Shown here in pieces: positions 13,262 to 25,254 of a stretch of 64,000 nucleotides of DNA; position 1 is the stretch's first letter, and every line of letters begins with the position of its first letter. The notes under the pieces were generated by a model. The model did no database searches, was not told the DNA's origin, and was given only the letters and a program-made list of their open reading frames with translations. The DNA is taken from assembly GCA_039881145.1 (NCBI GenBank), contig JAYKKI010000006.1, positions 22,504,501 to 22,568,500 of the forward strand. Reading direction: 5' to 3'. Made by a program: the position numbers and the translations under genes. The stretch is from Druceiella hillmani (Eukaryota > Arthropoda > Insecta > Lepidoptera > Hepialidae).

Positions 13262-13527
13262 GAAATAAAACTTCACTTCACTTAGTCCTATTACTCATAT
13301 AACCGAATTTTAGACAAATAAACGGTTAAATATGTTTCAGTAAAAACCTGTATAAAAGTATATCCTTCCATTTTAAAGCATCTCATCACTGAAAACTTCA
13401 CTTCGCTTAGTCCAATTACCCATAAAACCCAATTTCATACAAATAAACTATTAAATATGTTTCAGTAAAACTTGTATAAAAATATGTCCTTGTTTCATAT
13501 TTTCATTTCAAAGCATCTCATCACTGC
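13262..13527 (+). repeat. Tandem duplication, about 130-bp unit, 2 copies
   Basis: Two adjacent units (about 13262-13389 and 13390-13527) share 'AACTTCACTTC.CTTAGTCC', 'ATTAAATATGTTTCAGTAAA'-like and 'AAAGCATCTCATCACTG' strings at about 80-85% identity by eye. They lie directly upstream of the repeat shared with 40085-40610. Confidence 0.8.
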
Positions 13528-14160
13528 CAAGTTAAAGTTTTGAATATGAATTCTCAATAAATTCAAGTATATAAATATTTAATTGAAAAAGAATATTGAA
13601 AAATAAATTACAAGTTATTATTGTCATTAAAATGCTTCATATAAAGTTATAACAAATTGGAATGTCGGTTTGAAAATATTCAATTACAGATCCTATTTTT
13701 TAATTATTTTCTGTATTTTGTTCTATATTATTCCCATTCTTTTATGACTTAATTAATTTCAAAATTACTGATTTCAAAAACATACGCAGTGCTGTAAAAA
13801 GTTTTGGTGACATAGATTTTAGCACGTAATAAAATTAGTAATTTTTGTAATTCGTCAATTTGTTTATAAATTTGCTTTTTGATCTTTGTTATTTTTATTA
13901 TTGAAATCTACTCGGAATAGCTCCATTTACTAACCTAATTATAAATAATTTAAAGGAGTTAGTTTCAATTCAAAACTTTAACTTAGATGTGTTTTGATGT
14001 CTGAGAATGAAAATGTCAAACAAAATATATTTTCTTGCGAGTTTTTAAGGAAAAATATTGATGCAAAATTCAAGCAACCAAAAAGTTCTTTATTACTCAG
14101 AACTTCGTATTATAAGAATGAGGTTCGTAATTTTAAAGGAATTTTCTCTGGTCAGCCTTT
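13505..14160 (+). repeat. Diverged repeat, partner at 40085-40610
   Basis: Shared with 40085-40610: 'GTCAAGTTAAAGTTT'-like start, 'GTCGGTTTGAAAATATTCA', 'TTTACTAACCTAATTATAAA', and a block around 'GATGCAAAATTCAAGCAACC' followed by an 'ACTT(C)(G/A)TAT' stretch. The 103-codon frame at 13994-14305 overlaps this block. The partner copy has stops and indels in that frame, so the frame is not under visible coding constraint. Confidence 0.65.
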
Positions 14161-15519
14161 GATGTCAGAAATGTTCCAAAAATTAACCAAAATCAGGCAA
14201 AGCCAGTATGCAAGACCACACCACCCACCCTTACAACCAAGAGCCTCACCGTGTTATGCCTGTCTTCGTATATACAGTAAAATTTGCACAGCTTCATCAA
14301 GATAACTATTGAGAGCAAAATTCTTATGAAAGTAGTACGAGAGCTCGATTCATGCGAAAGTTCTCATTGTGCTACGAGGAACTATTACTAAGTTTATAAA
14401 ATGCAATAACGAGTAATAAAAAAGGTAAAAAGAATAGGTAGGGCCTTTTCGCAAAATGAATGAGTTAATACTTGCTTAAATTTTGCTAATTTGTCTAAAA
14501 ACCGTTCGATTAGCGCCAGAATCAAGCGCCAAACTCTATAGTTGGTTACATAATTTTAAAAATCTAGCAATTTTCTATACCTGAAATTTGTATTTTTCAT
14601 AATAACAAACTTTTGCCTTATGTTTTAAAAGAAAATTGGATTTTGAAAAATACTTCTGATAATAGATCAAGAGTCTGAGGCAAAAATTGGCTATGTACCT
14701 ACATGGAGGAATAATTTTCTTAAGTCAAACTTAATAGAATGTTAAAATTAAACGAAACCTAGAATTTTCTCTAAGAATCAGCAGAAACCCTTAAATATTG
14801 TGATGGATTTTATGGATCATACTGAAAATAAACTCACAATATTTTCTATATACTCTTGCTAACCATTAGAAGCTGTACGTTATCTCGCAGAGATAGTGGC
14901 AGATTAAAATTTAATTGTTGCGGGATTTGAAAAACGTTTTAAAAGTGGGGATCCGATAAAGGATATTAAATAATAATATTTACTAGTTATTAGTTATATC
15001 ATCCATATTTACCAATATTAACTGATATATGAGTATTGAAAGTTTTTTTTGTGGGAAAAAATAACGGTTTACAGGAATGTATTGCGCTGGTGAAAGTCCG
15101 GCACCAAGTATGCCCATTTCCCTTCATCCACCAAGACTTTTTAGTTTATTTAAGATTACTTATCCAAATTACAAAGCATGAAAAGTCAATGATTGTTCAT
15201 CGAAAATGATAAAAATTACTTTGGTTTTAATTTTATTTAGGATTGAGACCTAAACTCCGCCACTTTTGTCCCATGGACTTTTTTTATTTGAACACAGTTA
15301 CCGTGGTTTATCTATAACAAAAAATAGATAAATACCAAGACTTTTGTTTAACACAAGAAGAATTAACACCGTTATCGTCCACATCGATCGTCCACACTTT
15401 GACGGCAAGACGATCTTGATCTCTACTATTTTTTACCTATATTTCAGTATGTTTTCATGTTTTATGACTTTTTCTAACTTATGACTATATAAGTTTCCAA
15501 GTAAATAGAAAGTAATATT
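14161..15519. other. A+T-rich DNA, no gene seen
   Basis: Nothing recognisable. A slightly G+C-richer stretch at 14200-14260 (C-rich, 'ACCACCCACCCTTACAACC') has no known counterpart. Confidence 0.4.
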
Positions 15520-15763
15520 ATTTAGATGCTGCAGAAGAGCAGAGAACTCCGAATGAACATCCCGAGATGGAAGACTGGACAAAATATTATTATTGCAAGA
15601 AGTAAATATGAAACAAGTAGCTAGTAACGGGACTGAATGAACCATTAACGGTAGTGCAGTGGACCATCGAAGCCGGAAAAATGTACTGAGAGAAGTATCA
15701 AGTCCAATTCCATATCTTAGACAAAATGTTGAAAAAAAAATGTTTCCTCTTGGCCTGTTTTGA

Positions 15764-15766
<3 letters not shown>

Positions 15767-15819
<53 letters not shown>

Positions 15820-15832
15820 TATATATATATAT
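15767..15832. repeat. (AT)n microsatellite inside the piggyBac relic
   Basis: About 66 bases of alternating AT with a single interruption near 15815. It sits between the N-terminal motif and the 'FIALVYAR' motif of the transposase relic, so it grew within the dead gene. Confidence 0.95.
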
Positions 15833-16293
15833 TACGACGCGTAAAGTTCTGCACTGAAATGGGAGGTCGTGAAAAATATCATGATGATGATTTGAATATT
15901 TCCTTGGACAAATTAAATGGTTTATTGCTTTGGTTTATGCACGTCAAGCTTGCAACAGGAGTCATTTGGACTGGACATTGTGTCGTCGCAAGTGTGGAAT
16001 CGTCCAGTTTTTAAAATTACGATGAGTAAAAATAGATTCAAAGAAATAATGAACTATCCACGGTTTGATTTGAGAACGTGCGTAATACGCTACAAATTTT
16101 CAATGATTTCTGATGTATGAAATAAATTTACCGAAAATTGTCAAATATATTACGTTCCTGGAAATAATAAGACAGATGATGAGCAGTCGTTTCCCGTGGT
16201 CCTTCGTTGTAATATATTGCAAATAAATTTGTATATATTATTCTAATATATTGCAAAAAAACGTGATAAATTTATAATAAAATGTTGGTTGTT

Positions 16294-16344
16294 ACTGGAT
16301 GTTGAAAGCAAATATCTATGTGATATTTGCTTTCAACATCCAGT
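16294..16344. repeat. Perfect 23-bp inverted repeat, 5-base loop
   Basis: The 23-base left arm (16294-16316, starting 'ACTGGATGTTGAAAGC') and the right arm (16322-16344) are exact reverse complements around TATGT. The left arm is the inherited transposase sequence (it encodes LDVESKY in frame with the piggyBac fragment); the right arm is a fold-back copy of it. Confidence 0.95.
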
Positions 16345-16710
16345 GAAGTTTATAAAAGACGTCAATATAAAGTTATATTGAAATGTAAAAAAAATCTACT
16401 GTTTGCGACAGATTCATCCGCATTCGTCACGAAAGCGCTCAGACCTTCGACATATTCTTTAAGATTATTACTTATATCTCAAAAAGTTATGAGAGTATAC
16501 TTTTTATATTATGCATAGGGTAAACTGTCCCAGAAAGAACCACGTTTTACATTGAATCATTATAAATACAGAAAAGTATTACGCTGCAATACTATCACAT
16601 ATACTTCAGTTTTAAGTCTTATAGGCTGTCGTTTCCCACGCCCTCTCACATTAGTCAAAATATCGTCCCTCCGCCTCTGTTACGTTAGTAAAATTTTCCG
16701 GTGAGAACAG

Positions 16711-16780
16711 ATTCAATGCGGAGAAATATTTTTACTTATGACTCGAATAAGTAAGCAAAAATATTTCTTTCGCATTGAAT
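16711..16780. repeat. Quasi-palindrome, arms 29 and 34 bases
   Basis: Left arm 16711-16739 begins 'ATTCAATGCGGAGAAATATT'. Right arm 16747-16780 is its reverse complement apart from one mismatch/gap and a 4-base GCTT-type insertion. The loop is about 7 bases. Confidence 0.8.
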
Positions 16781-17238
16781 TTATTTAATCTATTTTCCTT
16801 TTTTTTCCTTAAATAACACAACGTTCAACAATGAATCCATTGGTTCACTGTGTGCCAGTGGCTTACTGTGTATTGTATTTTCGTTGACCAATTTTTATTA
16901 ACAAACAAGCATATATACGGCCAATTTCCTACATGCTACTAGCTGCCTTCAGGGATATTTTAGAAAAAAACATTATTAAAAAGGCAGATAAATTTAAAAA
17001 CCTTTCATACGTAACTTTACGGCGATAATAATTAAAAGGCTCAAAGCTTTTAGTTTGGGAAAAAACATGTGAAATTAGTCTCTAATTACATCGTTAATAA
17101 AATATTTAGCGCTGAACAAGAAAAGAGTTTAGTAAAATATCTAAAGAGTTGTGCATGTACTTACTATGGTTTGACAAAGGAAAAGACTAGCTGAGAAAGC
17201 TGGCTTTTGAGATAGCAACCATGAATAAAATAAAAACT

Positions 17239-17307
17239 TATTCACAATTAAATGAAACTACGTGATGTAGTATTATTTCTACTTTCTTGGTAGTAGTACT
17301 ACATCAC
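17239..17307 (+). repeat. Dispersed repeat end with 11-bp inverted repeat
   Basis: 'TTCACAATTAAATGAAACTA' followed by 'CGTGATGTAGTATTATTTCT' recurs as a reverse complement at 50712-50765 and, diverged, at 10553-10600. 'GTGATGTAGTA' (17262-17272) pairs exactly with 17297-17307. Probably one end of an unnamed mobile element. Confidence 0.65.
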
Positions 17308-18789
17308 ATATACAGCACGTTGGTTTTACAAAAGAAAATCCATCACTTGTGATTTATGATAATCATAAATGTCATATATAGATAGAAGCATTGAAGCTTA
17401 CCAAATCAAGCAGAGTTACGATTTACATCTTTTAAACGTTTTGATCTCCTGAGCATAGATTCTTGGGTAAAGTGTTAAGACAACCTGTTACGATTTATGA
17501 TGTAGCAATTTTCATTGGTAAATCTTACCGAAAGTTTTCAATGACAAAACAAACAGCGATATTTCAGTCGCATTGAGTTTCACCCACCCTTGAAGGTACA
17601 GTCAAGAAAAAATAACAGAAAGAATAGAAAGAACGGTAAAACTGACACCCCTGAAAAAGAAGAAAATAAAAAGCAAAAAAAGCTACTTTAAAATTAGGGA
17701 AAAGGTGGTAAAGAAAAAGTACGGCGATTTTCATGCCTTGATTATAAGTGATCCGTTTCTTTCCTCGTTATAGCCTCTGTGTTACATATTAATTCATACG
17801 ATTTTTTTATATCTTATATTTTATATTATTTAATTTTTTTATATTTTTAAAAACTACGTATTAATGATTGTCTTAAATGTATCTTATACTTTATTACTTT
17901 TGGGGTATAAGCGTTCAAAATTCACCGTTAAACAAATTTAAGCATTTCGTTTTTTAAAATGTTTATTAAATAAAACTTGAAACATAGAGAGATAATATAA
18001 TACTATATAGAAGTCTATAAATTATTTCAATTTTGTTAAGATATTTGAAGTATTTTTGGAAATAATAAATTTTAATATTTAAGGATGAACCTTCATATTT
18101 ATTTTAATATTGAGGATTAAGGTCTAGTGTCGAATGTAAAAACTGTTAAGGAAAAGAACCAAAATACATTTTTCTGACCTTAAAAAGGAAAACTTTTTGT
18201 TTAATTAAACACGTGTAGGCATTATTTATACAGGACAAACCTCAAAAATGCTATCACTTGATTCGATTTATTTCAATTGACAAAAAAATTTATCAGATTT
18301 CTCAGTTCTACATACAATTTACATGCAAATACAACCTTCAATACAGATATGTCGTTTTATAAAGCGAATTGGTATCTCGTTACGTTAATATTCCGATATA
18401 ACTTAAATTCCCCAGCACTCATTAACACTCAATTCAGGTTTCTCGTCTTTACCGTGCAATACGTTTAACGGTTATTACTATAATGTTATCAGCATAAATT
18501 AAGGTCGAGTATTTATATTTACCATCATTTATCTATATCTTGTTTCCTCTTTTGTTGATACTATAGAAAAAACTTTTCAAGTACGAGATAACTCGCACTA
18601 CGAAGGTTTCGTATATATTTAAGCTCATAAATATTAAAGGACAGCGACATAGTATTTATATTCGACTATCTACAAATAATTATTTTACGTATCGTAAATA
18701 TATTGCCTACCGTATATTTCACGGACGTAAAAACATAGTGTTTATTTTGAAATTAGAATCATAGCTCTACTTTTTAAACAACTTTGCAT

Positions 18790-19260
18790 AGGCTTCTTTT
18801 GTACCAATTTTTTTAATATTCTTAGGTTCAGTAGTTTCTGAAACATGGGGGTGAATCTTTTGTATGTTTTTTCATATCTAAAAATATACTACCTAACATA
18901 ATGAAACATATTTTAGACACCCTTATAACTAGGACTTTTAAGCCATAAGTCAGAATATACATGGAATTTAAAAAAAATCGAGTATTTAATGTGCCTCTCG
19001 TAAAATTTCTATCGGAATACTTTTGAGCGCCAGCTGTTGAGATATGTGAAGATTAAAATTACTAATATGCCAAATTCTTACACTCTAGTTGAGCGATTTC
19101 TGAGCACAGAGAGACAGAGAGACAGAAAAGAGATGTTTTTTCTGTACGAGGTACCGGATCCTAAATATCGACGAATTTTTTTTAATTTAATCACGTTTAT
19201 TTTACTTTTTTGTTGAATCTTTTACATATTAAATTATAAACACAAGACAAAAACAAGAAA
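18790..19260 (+). repeat. Dispersed repeat, family c, copy 1
   Basis: Shared landmarks across copies are 'GGTTCAGTAGTTTC', 'CATAATGAAACATATTTT', an 'AAATTTCTATCGGAATACTT'-like string, '(G)GATTTCTGAG' and a 'gacagacag' run, then 'GGATCCTAAAT.TCGAC'. Other copies are at 22720-23190, 44755-45220 and, more diverged, 58545-58920. The order resembles 3' tails of insect LINE/SINE elements; no ORF is attached. Confidence 0.7.
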
Positions 19261-20229
19261 AAAAAAATTATTTTGTTGATTGACTACGAAGTATTAAGTT
19301 GACAAAATTTACAAATCTATTTAAATATGTAGTTATTCCTCAAAGAGTTTCGGAATTAATAAACCACCCAAGTTGTGTTTCCCTTGTAAATTTATATGCA
19401 GAATCCTCAACGCGTGAATCCGTATAATACTTTAGACGTTTTATATTTTTTTTGGGAAACGTTATATTTAAATTGTATTTAACATACACGTAAATGTCCA
19501 AAACTATTTTCGTAATGAACATTCAGCGGAAAACAGACAAAAGAACTAAAACCGGATACTCGAACTGTCCTGGGCGCAAAATTTTACATTCACACTATTG
19601 CTGCCTTGAGTTCTACTTTCCAGGAAGTGGTTTGTAAGAAATATCGGAGTTATTTCCAGTCCTGTCAATGTTGCTTTTTTCCTGGGAGCGATTAGTGTGA
19701 TACATCAAGCCTTGACTTACTTTTGTAACGATTTTTTTCTACTGCATTTGCTAATGCGTGCCTTAAGTGCTTTCCCTTTTATGTTCAAATATTTAACGGT
19801 CTGTCTTTTGTGTGTAACAATAATTTTTATTAAATGTGTTAATGAAACTTTTTGAAAAGAGAACAGTCCTTCAAAAATACATATGAATAGAATAAATAAA
19901 AAGCGGTTTTAAAAATTTAATAAACAAAGCACACGTTTAAATTTCAATTGACTTATTCACAGAGTGTCAAAACAAAGAGCATACGCTAATGACGTTATAT
20001 GAAAATTTTTGGTCATCGGTCTATGGTCTTTGTCTTTTTTTATAACTTTCAGGTGCATGAAAAGCAGTTCATAAAACTCAATATGTAAGTACGTGTATAT
20101 AAAAAGATATCACTGAAAGCAATTATAACTAGGTGTTTGTAATAATGCTAATCAAAAAGTTTATTTAAATTTCGAAAATGGAACTCTTTGGTAATACGAT
20201 TCGATTTACAACTAGTTTATCGAAATTAA

Positions 20230-20960
20230 GGGGGTCTTACAAATCTCAGCGATGCGTCAGAAATGTTCTTTAGCAACGATAAGTGAAGATAATATCAACA
20301 TGCGGCTGATAATGAAAACTGACAAAAGAGCAATCTATCAGCATATTCCAACAAGTTTGGGCAATGGTTGAGTCAAGTGCAGAAAATTCTACATGAACCT
20401 TTAAGCGTAAGCAAGCTTTGTACTAGGTGGATACCCCATGATTTGGCATAAGCTCAATAATACCCTCACAATGATTGGTGTCGTGAAATGTTAGAAAACT
20501 CAACGGAGATCACTCAAATGCCGCATTCTGCAAGTGATGAGCGATGAAAACTTTCTGTAACATCCTTCTTCATCATGGCAATATTTCTATATATTCGCCT
20601 CTTCACGACGATTGAATATTTGACTACTTCGGATATATAAATTACATATCATGCATATTACAGCACATCCGTGACATTGCGCTATGTGATTTTGATTTAT
20701 TTCCAAGGATAACAGATAAATTATGAGAAATACGATCCTCGATCGCCGAATGAATGGTGACTGCCTTCAATAATACCATGAACTAGAAGTCTAAGGAAGA
20801 GTGAGCTGATTGCTATCCTCAGGGGGTGTCATCTAAAGGAATAGTGCTTGGAGTATCACAGAGATTAATTTGGAAAACAATAAATAAATGGCCAAGTTGC
20901 TAGTTGGTACTATTTTATTATATTCTGAAAACTTGAAGTACTGATTTTTAGTAAAAATTT
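20230..20960 (+). pseudogene. mariner transposase relic (family 1), heavily broken
   Basis: IS630/Tc1/mariner fossil. Near 20412-20500 the translation 'KLCTRWIPHDLA', after one stop, then 'DWCREMLENS' matches the mariner linker 'K(L/V)(C/S)xRW(V/I)PHxLTxxQKxxRxxWCxxML' between the helix-turn-helix and catalytic domains. Upstream pieces (about 20275-20380) contain 'MKTDKRAIYQHIPTSLG'-like remnants across frames. Downstream, 'FDLFPRITDKLREIRSSIAE' (about 20690-20750) sits where the C-terminal 'DYHLFxxLKxxLxGxRFxS' region is expected. The 'HDNARPH' block with the second catalytic Asp is not recognisable. Multiple stops and frameshifts. The sister copy is at 47860-48480. Confidence 0.65.
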
Positions 20961-21399
20961 TTATTTAAAATTTATTTAACGGAGATAATTTTACCGCATT
21001 TATTATTAAAAATTATCAATATAATTGATAAATTAAAGAAATGAACGTTTAAATTTCCAAACTAAAAATCAATTTTATTTATAATAAGTATTTTTTGAAA
21101 TAAATACGTATTCTATATAATATTCAACGTTTTGGGAACACAAATTTCACAGAACAGGCCGTATTAGAACACAATTGCAAGCAAAATAATTTTCTATTAG
21201 AATAATATTGTATCAAATTCCTCGATAAACATAAATAGTCCTTGCTCAAAGAATAGTCTATACATTGCGTCCGTTTTCTCACAGGTTTATAACTATTCTT
21301 TAGTAATATCTATACGATTGTGAATAATGAATAGCTCTATACGCTATAAATTAGAATAAATTTTGAAATGTTCGCTATCTAGCACATACGAAAAAAATG

Positions 21400-22260
21400 T
21401 CGTAATACAAAATGAAGAACAGAATCGTTAGTTACAACTCGAAAGAAATTCTTAGTGAAAAATTTTAAGTTTACAAAATATGAAAAGGATAAAAAAAATT
21501 ATGTACTGTAATTATATCTTGTCTGTCCTTTTTCAAAAATCAACAAAAAAATTTTTTTAATATTTACAGCACTACAAATAATGTCGAATTTTACCCGTTA
21601 ATCATTTATTTTAGCAAACCAACCTTATATGAAATTTGTTTGCGGAAATGGTGTATAAAAATGGCCAGTTTGCTTAGTATTACAGATGGTGTGCAGAGGA
21701 TATCCTATACATAATCAATTAGCTAACAAATTATTTACTTCGATCATAGAACGAGTTTTAATTTTACGTGATATTTGTATTTGAACATAATTACATATCG
21801 CATTCTTCCGGAAAAATTAAAACTATCCAAGAACTTGCCAACTCGCGTACTAATGCTTCCATAATTTTGAATATAAAACATGAATATTATAAGCCAAAAA
21901 TAGCCCTGACACATATATAAACAATAATATAGGAGATATGTTTGAGATTTTGACTCAACTGAACCAAACCACGTTTGATATGAACACTTTTAAAACTTAT
22001 AAATGCAGACAGGCAAACAGATACTTTAATATGATAACATGGATTTATTCTTTACCATTGTGGTAAAGAAATATAAGATTTTGATAAAAAAAATTAGTAA
22101 CTATGTTCTATAATTGACATTAATAAATTCGATTTTCTTCCTTGGCATAAAACATATAACAAAATATAAAATTAATTATAAAATGAAATAAAAATTAATA
22201 TTTATGAAAATTTAATCACAATTTAAATTTTCAAGGAAATATTTTAGCGTGGTTCTAATT
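21400..22260 (+). repeat. Module a, copy 1 (with TATA-like string)
   Basis: One of four related segments. Landmarks are 'TATAAAAATGGCCAGTTT' (21654-21671), 'CTTCCGGAAAAATTAAAAC', 'TTTGAGATTTTGACTCAACT', 'GCAGACAGGCAAACAGATAC' and 'TTCTTCCTTGGCATAAAACA'. Partners are at 29070-29975, 42340-43345 and 50790-51310. The TATA-like string invites a promoter reading, but no conserved ORF follows, so it may equally be part of a mobile element. Confidence 0.8.
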
Positions 22261-22689
22261 CTTAATAAATTCATTGATGAAACTAGCGAGAATAATAATT
22301 AATCAATGAAATTTTCTCAAAAACGTATCTTATTTAGAAACTTAGGGTGCTTTTCCCTCTTACTATTAAAATTAATCTGAAAATAAAAAAACAATATTAA
22401 TCTTATATCGGTCTAAATACGTAAGTTGTTATTTTTTTTATAACTCACTACATTTTTTTCCCTTCATTATGCATGTGGTCACAAAGTCATTTCTATTTTT
22501 ATCTTCCTTTATTGGCAGTGTAAGGATATGTTTTTTGTAGCATCTATTTGTTTGGAAAAAATATTACGATAAATAAAAAATAATTTTTATCTCAGTTTAT
22601 TGAAAATAATATAATCTGTAACAGTATGGTAATAAATACGAATAATTTAAAACTGCACAAAATTTAAATTTTGATATGTCAGTATACAA

Positions 22690-23445
22690 ACTAAATATTT
22701 CAAATCGCCTATATTCATTTTAGATTTGGAAGTTTCGGAAATAAGGGTGTAAGAGACAAATTTTTGCGTATTTTTATTTCTGGAAATATACTCAGTGACA
22801 TAATGAAACATATTTTTGAGGCGCTTAAAATAATTTATTTTATTATTTAAATTATTTGTCAGTATTTAATTTGCCCTCGTAAAATTCCTCTCCGAATATT
22901 TCTAAGGTCTAGCGGTTGATGAATTTTAAAAGTCTTTGTTCCCTTTGCACTTATATGTGCGGGTAAATATATTTTACTTCTATGCCAAATTTTTAGTCTT
23001 TCCGTCAAGTGATTTCTGAGGAAGTGGCTGTGATTGACAAACAGATATGTGAGGGATTTTACAAGAGTTCTTTTTTCTTTTTTAGATATGGGATCTCAAA
23101 TGTCTACTAAAATTCTTTAAATTAGGCATGTTTATTTTACTTTTTTTCTTGAATCTTTTACATTTAAAATTATAAACACAAGACATAAGGTATCCAAAAA
23201 AATTAATTTTATTATTTTTTTGAATACTTTTAAGGATTATCTAAAAAAAATGGCCCGAAATTATTTAAAACTGCATTTATTCATCAAACGGCTACTAAAT
23301 TATTAAATCACCTAAACCGTGATTCTATTCTAGGTTTATGTGGTGAATCCTCGACACGTGAATCCGAATTATACTTTATGAATTTTTTATTTTTCTGAAC
23401 AATTTTATATTAACATTTTATTTTAAAGTATATTTTCTGCATTAC
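22690..23445 (+). repeat. Dispersed repeat, family c, copy 2
   Basis: Same landmark order as at 18790-19260, here extending through 'TAAACACAAGACATAAGGTA' and 'AATCCTCGACACGTGAATCC' to the point where 19525 and 45465 also stop matching. It aligns best with 44740-45465, its counterpart in copy B. Confidence 0.75.
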
Positions 23446-24816
23446 TAATTTCCCCCTGTTTTACTTTAACTCCACAGCAGTAAATTTACTCACAGAAACC
23501 TAGTAAACACCCACATTTAACCAAGTCGACTTATAAATTAATGAAAAACAATGAAAATGCAAATATGAACCACTGTTTAAAGTACAAATAGGTAAATGAC
23601 ATTGTTAGTTGTTGAATACAAGTAAAATATTATAATATAGTTGCAATATACAAGTGCAAAGGTAACAAGGACTTTGAAAATGCAGTAAGAGATAGATCGC
23701 TAAATAGCAGTTATAAATATGTTTGTAAATATGTTTAAAATAAAAATCTCTCCGTATTTTATAAGTTAAAAATTAAGTATTTTATAAGTGGTAAATTTAT
23801 TTTATAAGGTAAATGCTGTTTTTATAACAATTGGTAAGCTGTATTACATGAATTTCAATAACGTCTCTATGAACTGATTTTTTCAAATATTTTTAGTATT
23901 CCATGTGTTTCAAAATGTCACTAATGTCATTAATGTGATCCATTTTGTTTTTGTTGCCCAAATCAACTCTGATCACTCCGGTATGAAAAACAAGTATATT
24001 TTTTACAGTATACTTCCAATTCTAATGTGGAAAAGTTGAATTGATTTGTTGAATCAACGCGTTTGAGATGGTATCTGTCAGTCAAGAAAATAAATTACTC
24101 CTCATAAATTTGGTCGTGTTTCTAACTATTAAATGTAATATGACGTTATCATTGGTCAAGCAACGCGCTACACTTATATTTGTCTGAAAGTTTTGCTTTT
24201 CTAGAATATAACACAAAACTGTCTTGATAATAGAAATAAATATTACAATTCAATGTTTCCATTATCGTTATGATAACCAGAAAAATTATTTTAATACCTG
24301 TTCATGAACTAAAAAAATTATGTATATTTTTCCACCAACAAAACCGTATTAATTTCAAAAATGAAATCTGTTAAGTTACATCACTGAAAATCCAAAGTGA
24401 TATCTGTTTTGTGCTTCGTGAAATATTTGGCAAAGTTCAGTCGTAATTTATGTTAATCTCTAGTAACATATAACAAAGAGTGCTACTTTTATGGAGCTAT
24501 TTTGATAACAAGTCATAAAATTAAATACTTATATTATCCACATCGTTCCCTTTTCCATACAAGACAAGACACGTGATTAAAAAACCAGAGTATGAATATA
24601 TTTGATACTATTACACACTTATAAAATGCCCACTGAAAAAAATACCCAAAAATATTAAAACATCTCAATACGAAAAAATTAAAAGGACAAAAATTAATAA
24701 TACAAGTACAAAATATTATTATTTACAAAACAAACACTAGCGTGCAATTTAGATATATTAATGTGATTAGCTTGTTTGGGCACTCACAACATTTTTTTCA
24801 ATCTATAGCTAAAATA

Positions 24817-24896
24817 TCCAATACTGAAAGTTTTATTTGATTGATAATAAACCGTTTCCAATACTGAAAGTTTTATTTGGTTGGTAATAACAAGTT
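24817..24896 (+). repeat. 40-bp tandem duplication specific to copy A
   Basis: Two adjacent 40-bp units (24817-24856, 24857-24896) beginning 'TCCAATACTGAAAGTTTTAT'. The matching site in copy B (about 47180-47245) has a single unit, so this duplication arose after the segmental duplication. It also creates the start of the small frame at 24881-25063, which is not a gene. Confidence 0.85.
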
Positions 24897-25254
24897 TTTT
24901 TCCAAAGACTTCCAAACTTTCAAAGAGATTTTCTTGTTTTCTTTTGTTGAGAATGCGTGGTTATATTAACCATATGTACTATTTTAACTTTAAAATGCCA
25001 ATCAATGATTTCGTTTTATTATATTTGTTTATTATTTTCTATCTGATTATACCACCTATATGAATGGAGATAAAGCTACAAAGTATTCTGACATATGGCG
25101 TGTATACATCATATCTTTAAAATATAACATACTAATTCATTAAATTTTCAAAACTTTTTCTATAACTTCTAAAAAAATATGCTTCTAAAAAATATCGAAA
25201 TAATAACAATTTTATAAATGTACACAATATATATAGCAATAATAAAAAATTATT

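Larger units (their letters stand above)
15520..16350 (+). pseudogene. piggyBac (PGBD4-like) transposase relic, broken
   Basis: Fragments appear in the correct order for a DDE_Tnp_1_7 transposase. At about 15675-15735 'NVLREVSSPIPYLRQNV' matches the N-terminal 'NILxExxGPTxYAxxNV' motif. At about 15895-15945 'FLGQIKWFIALVYARQA' matches 'xxDELKAFIALxYARGx'. At about 15980-16078 'SQVWNRPVFKITMSKNRFKE' continues into 'IMNYPRFDL', matching 'LWxxxxGxPxFxxxMSRNRFKEIMRxLRFDL'. At 16120-16200 'NKFTENCQIYYVPGNNKTDD' then 'EQSFPV' matches 'FxENCxxxYxPGxNITVDEQLFP', which holds the first catalytic Asp region. At 16280-16318 'WLLLDVESKYLCD' matches 'FWLAxDVExKYxxNG'. Frameshifts, stops and an inserted (AT)n tract separate the pieces, and the C-terminus with the later catalytic residues and cysteine-rich tail is not found. 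A fold-back duplication (16294-16344) truncates it. No TTAA-flanked termini identified. Confidence 0.82.
16351..18484. other. A+T-rich DNA with foldback repeats, no gene seen
   Basis: The frame at 16327-16518 starts in the fold-back duplication downstream of the piggyBac relic and its protein shows no piggyBac motif. Otherwise the stretch holds the quasi-palindrome at 16711-16780 and the repeat end at 17239-17307, and no gene. Confidence 0.45.
18485..21060 (+). repeat. Partial upstream module of the nested duplication
   Basis: A rearranged partial copy of material also found in blocks A and B. 18485-19525 aligns with 44400-45465 and 22690-23445. 19530-19985 aligns with 26275-26740 ('GAAAACAGACAAA..TACTAAAA' start; 'TTCACATTCACACTA'). 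20110-21060 aligns with 47860-48660 and is a mariner relic. The piece between the first two, about 2.8 kb in copy A (23445-26275), is missing here, so this module has suffered deletions or was assembled from pieces. Confidence 0.75.

Noticed and set aside
13994..14305. 103-codon plus-strand frame.
   Set aside because: The diverged partner copy at 40430-40610 has stops and indels in this frame; no motif.
15433..15768. 111-codon minus-strand frame, one of the longest in the window.
   Set aside because: It runs antisense to the piggyBac relic, whose plus-strand motifs explain its codon pattern; the protein has no domain of its own.
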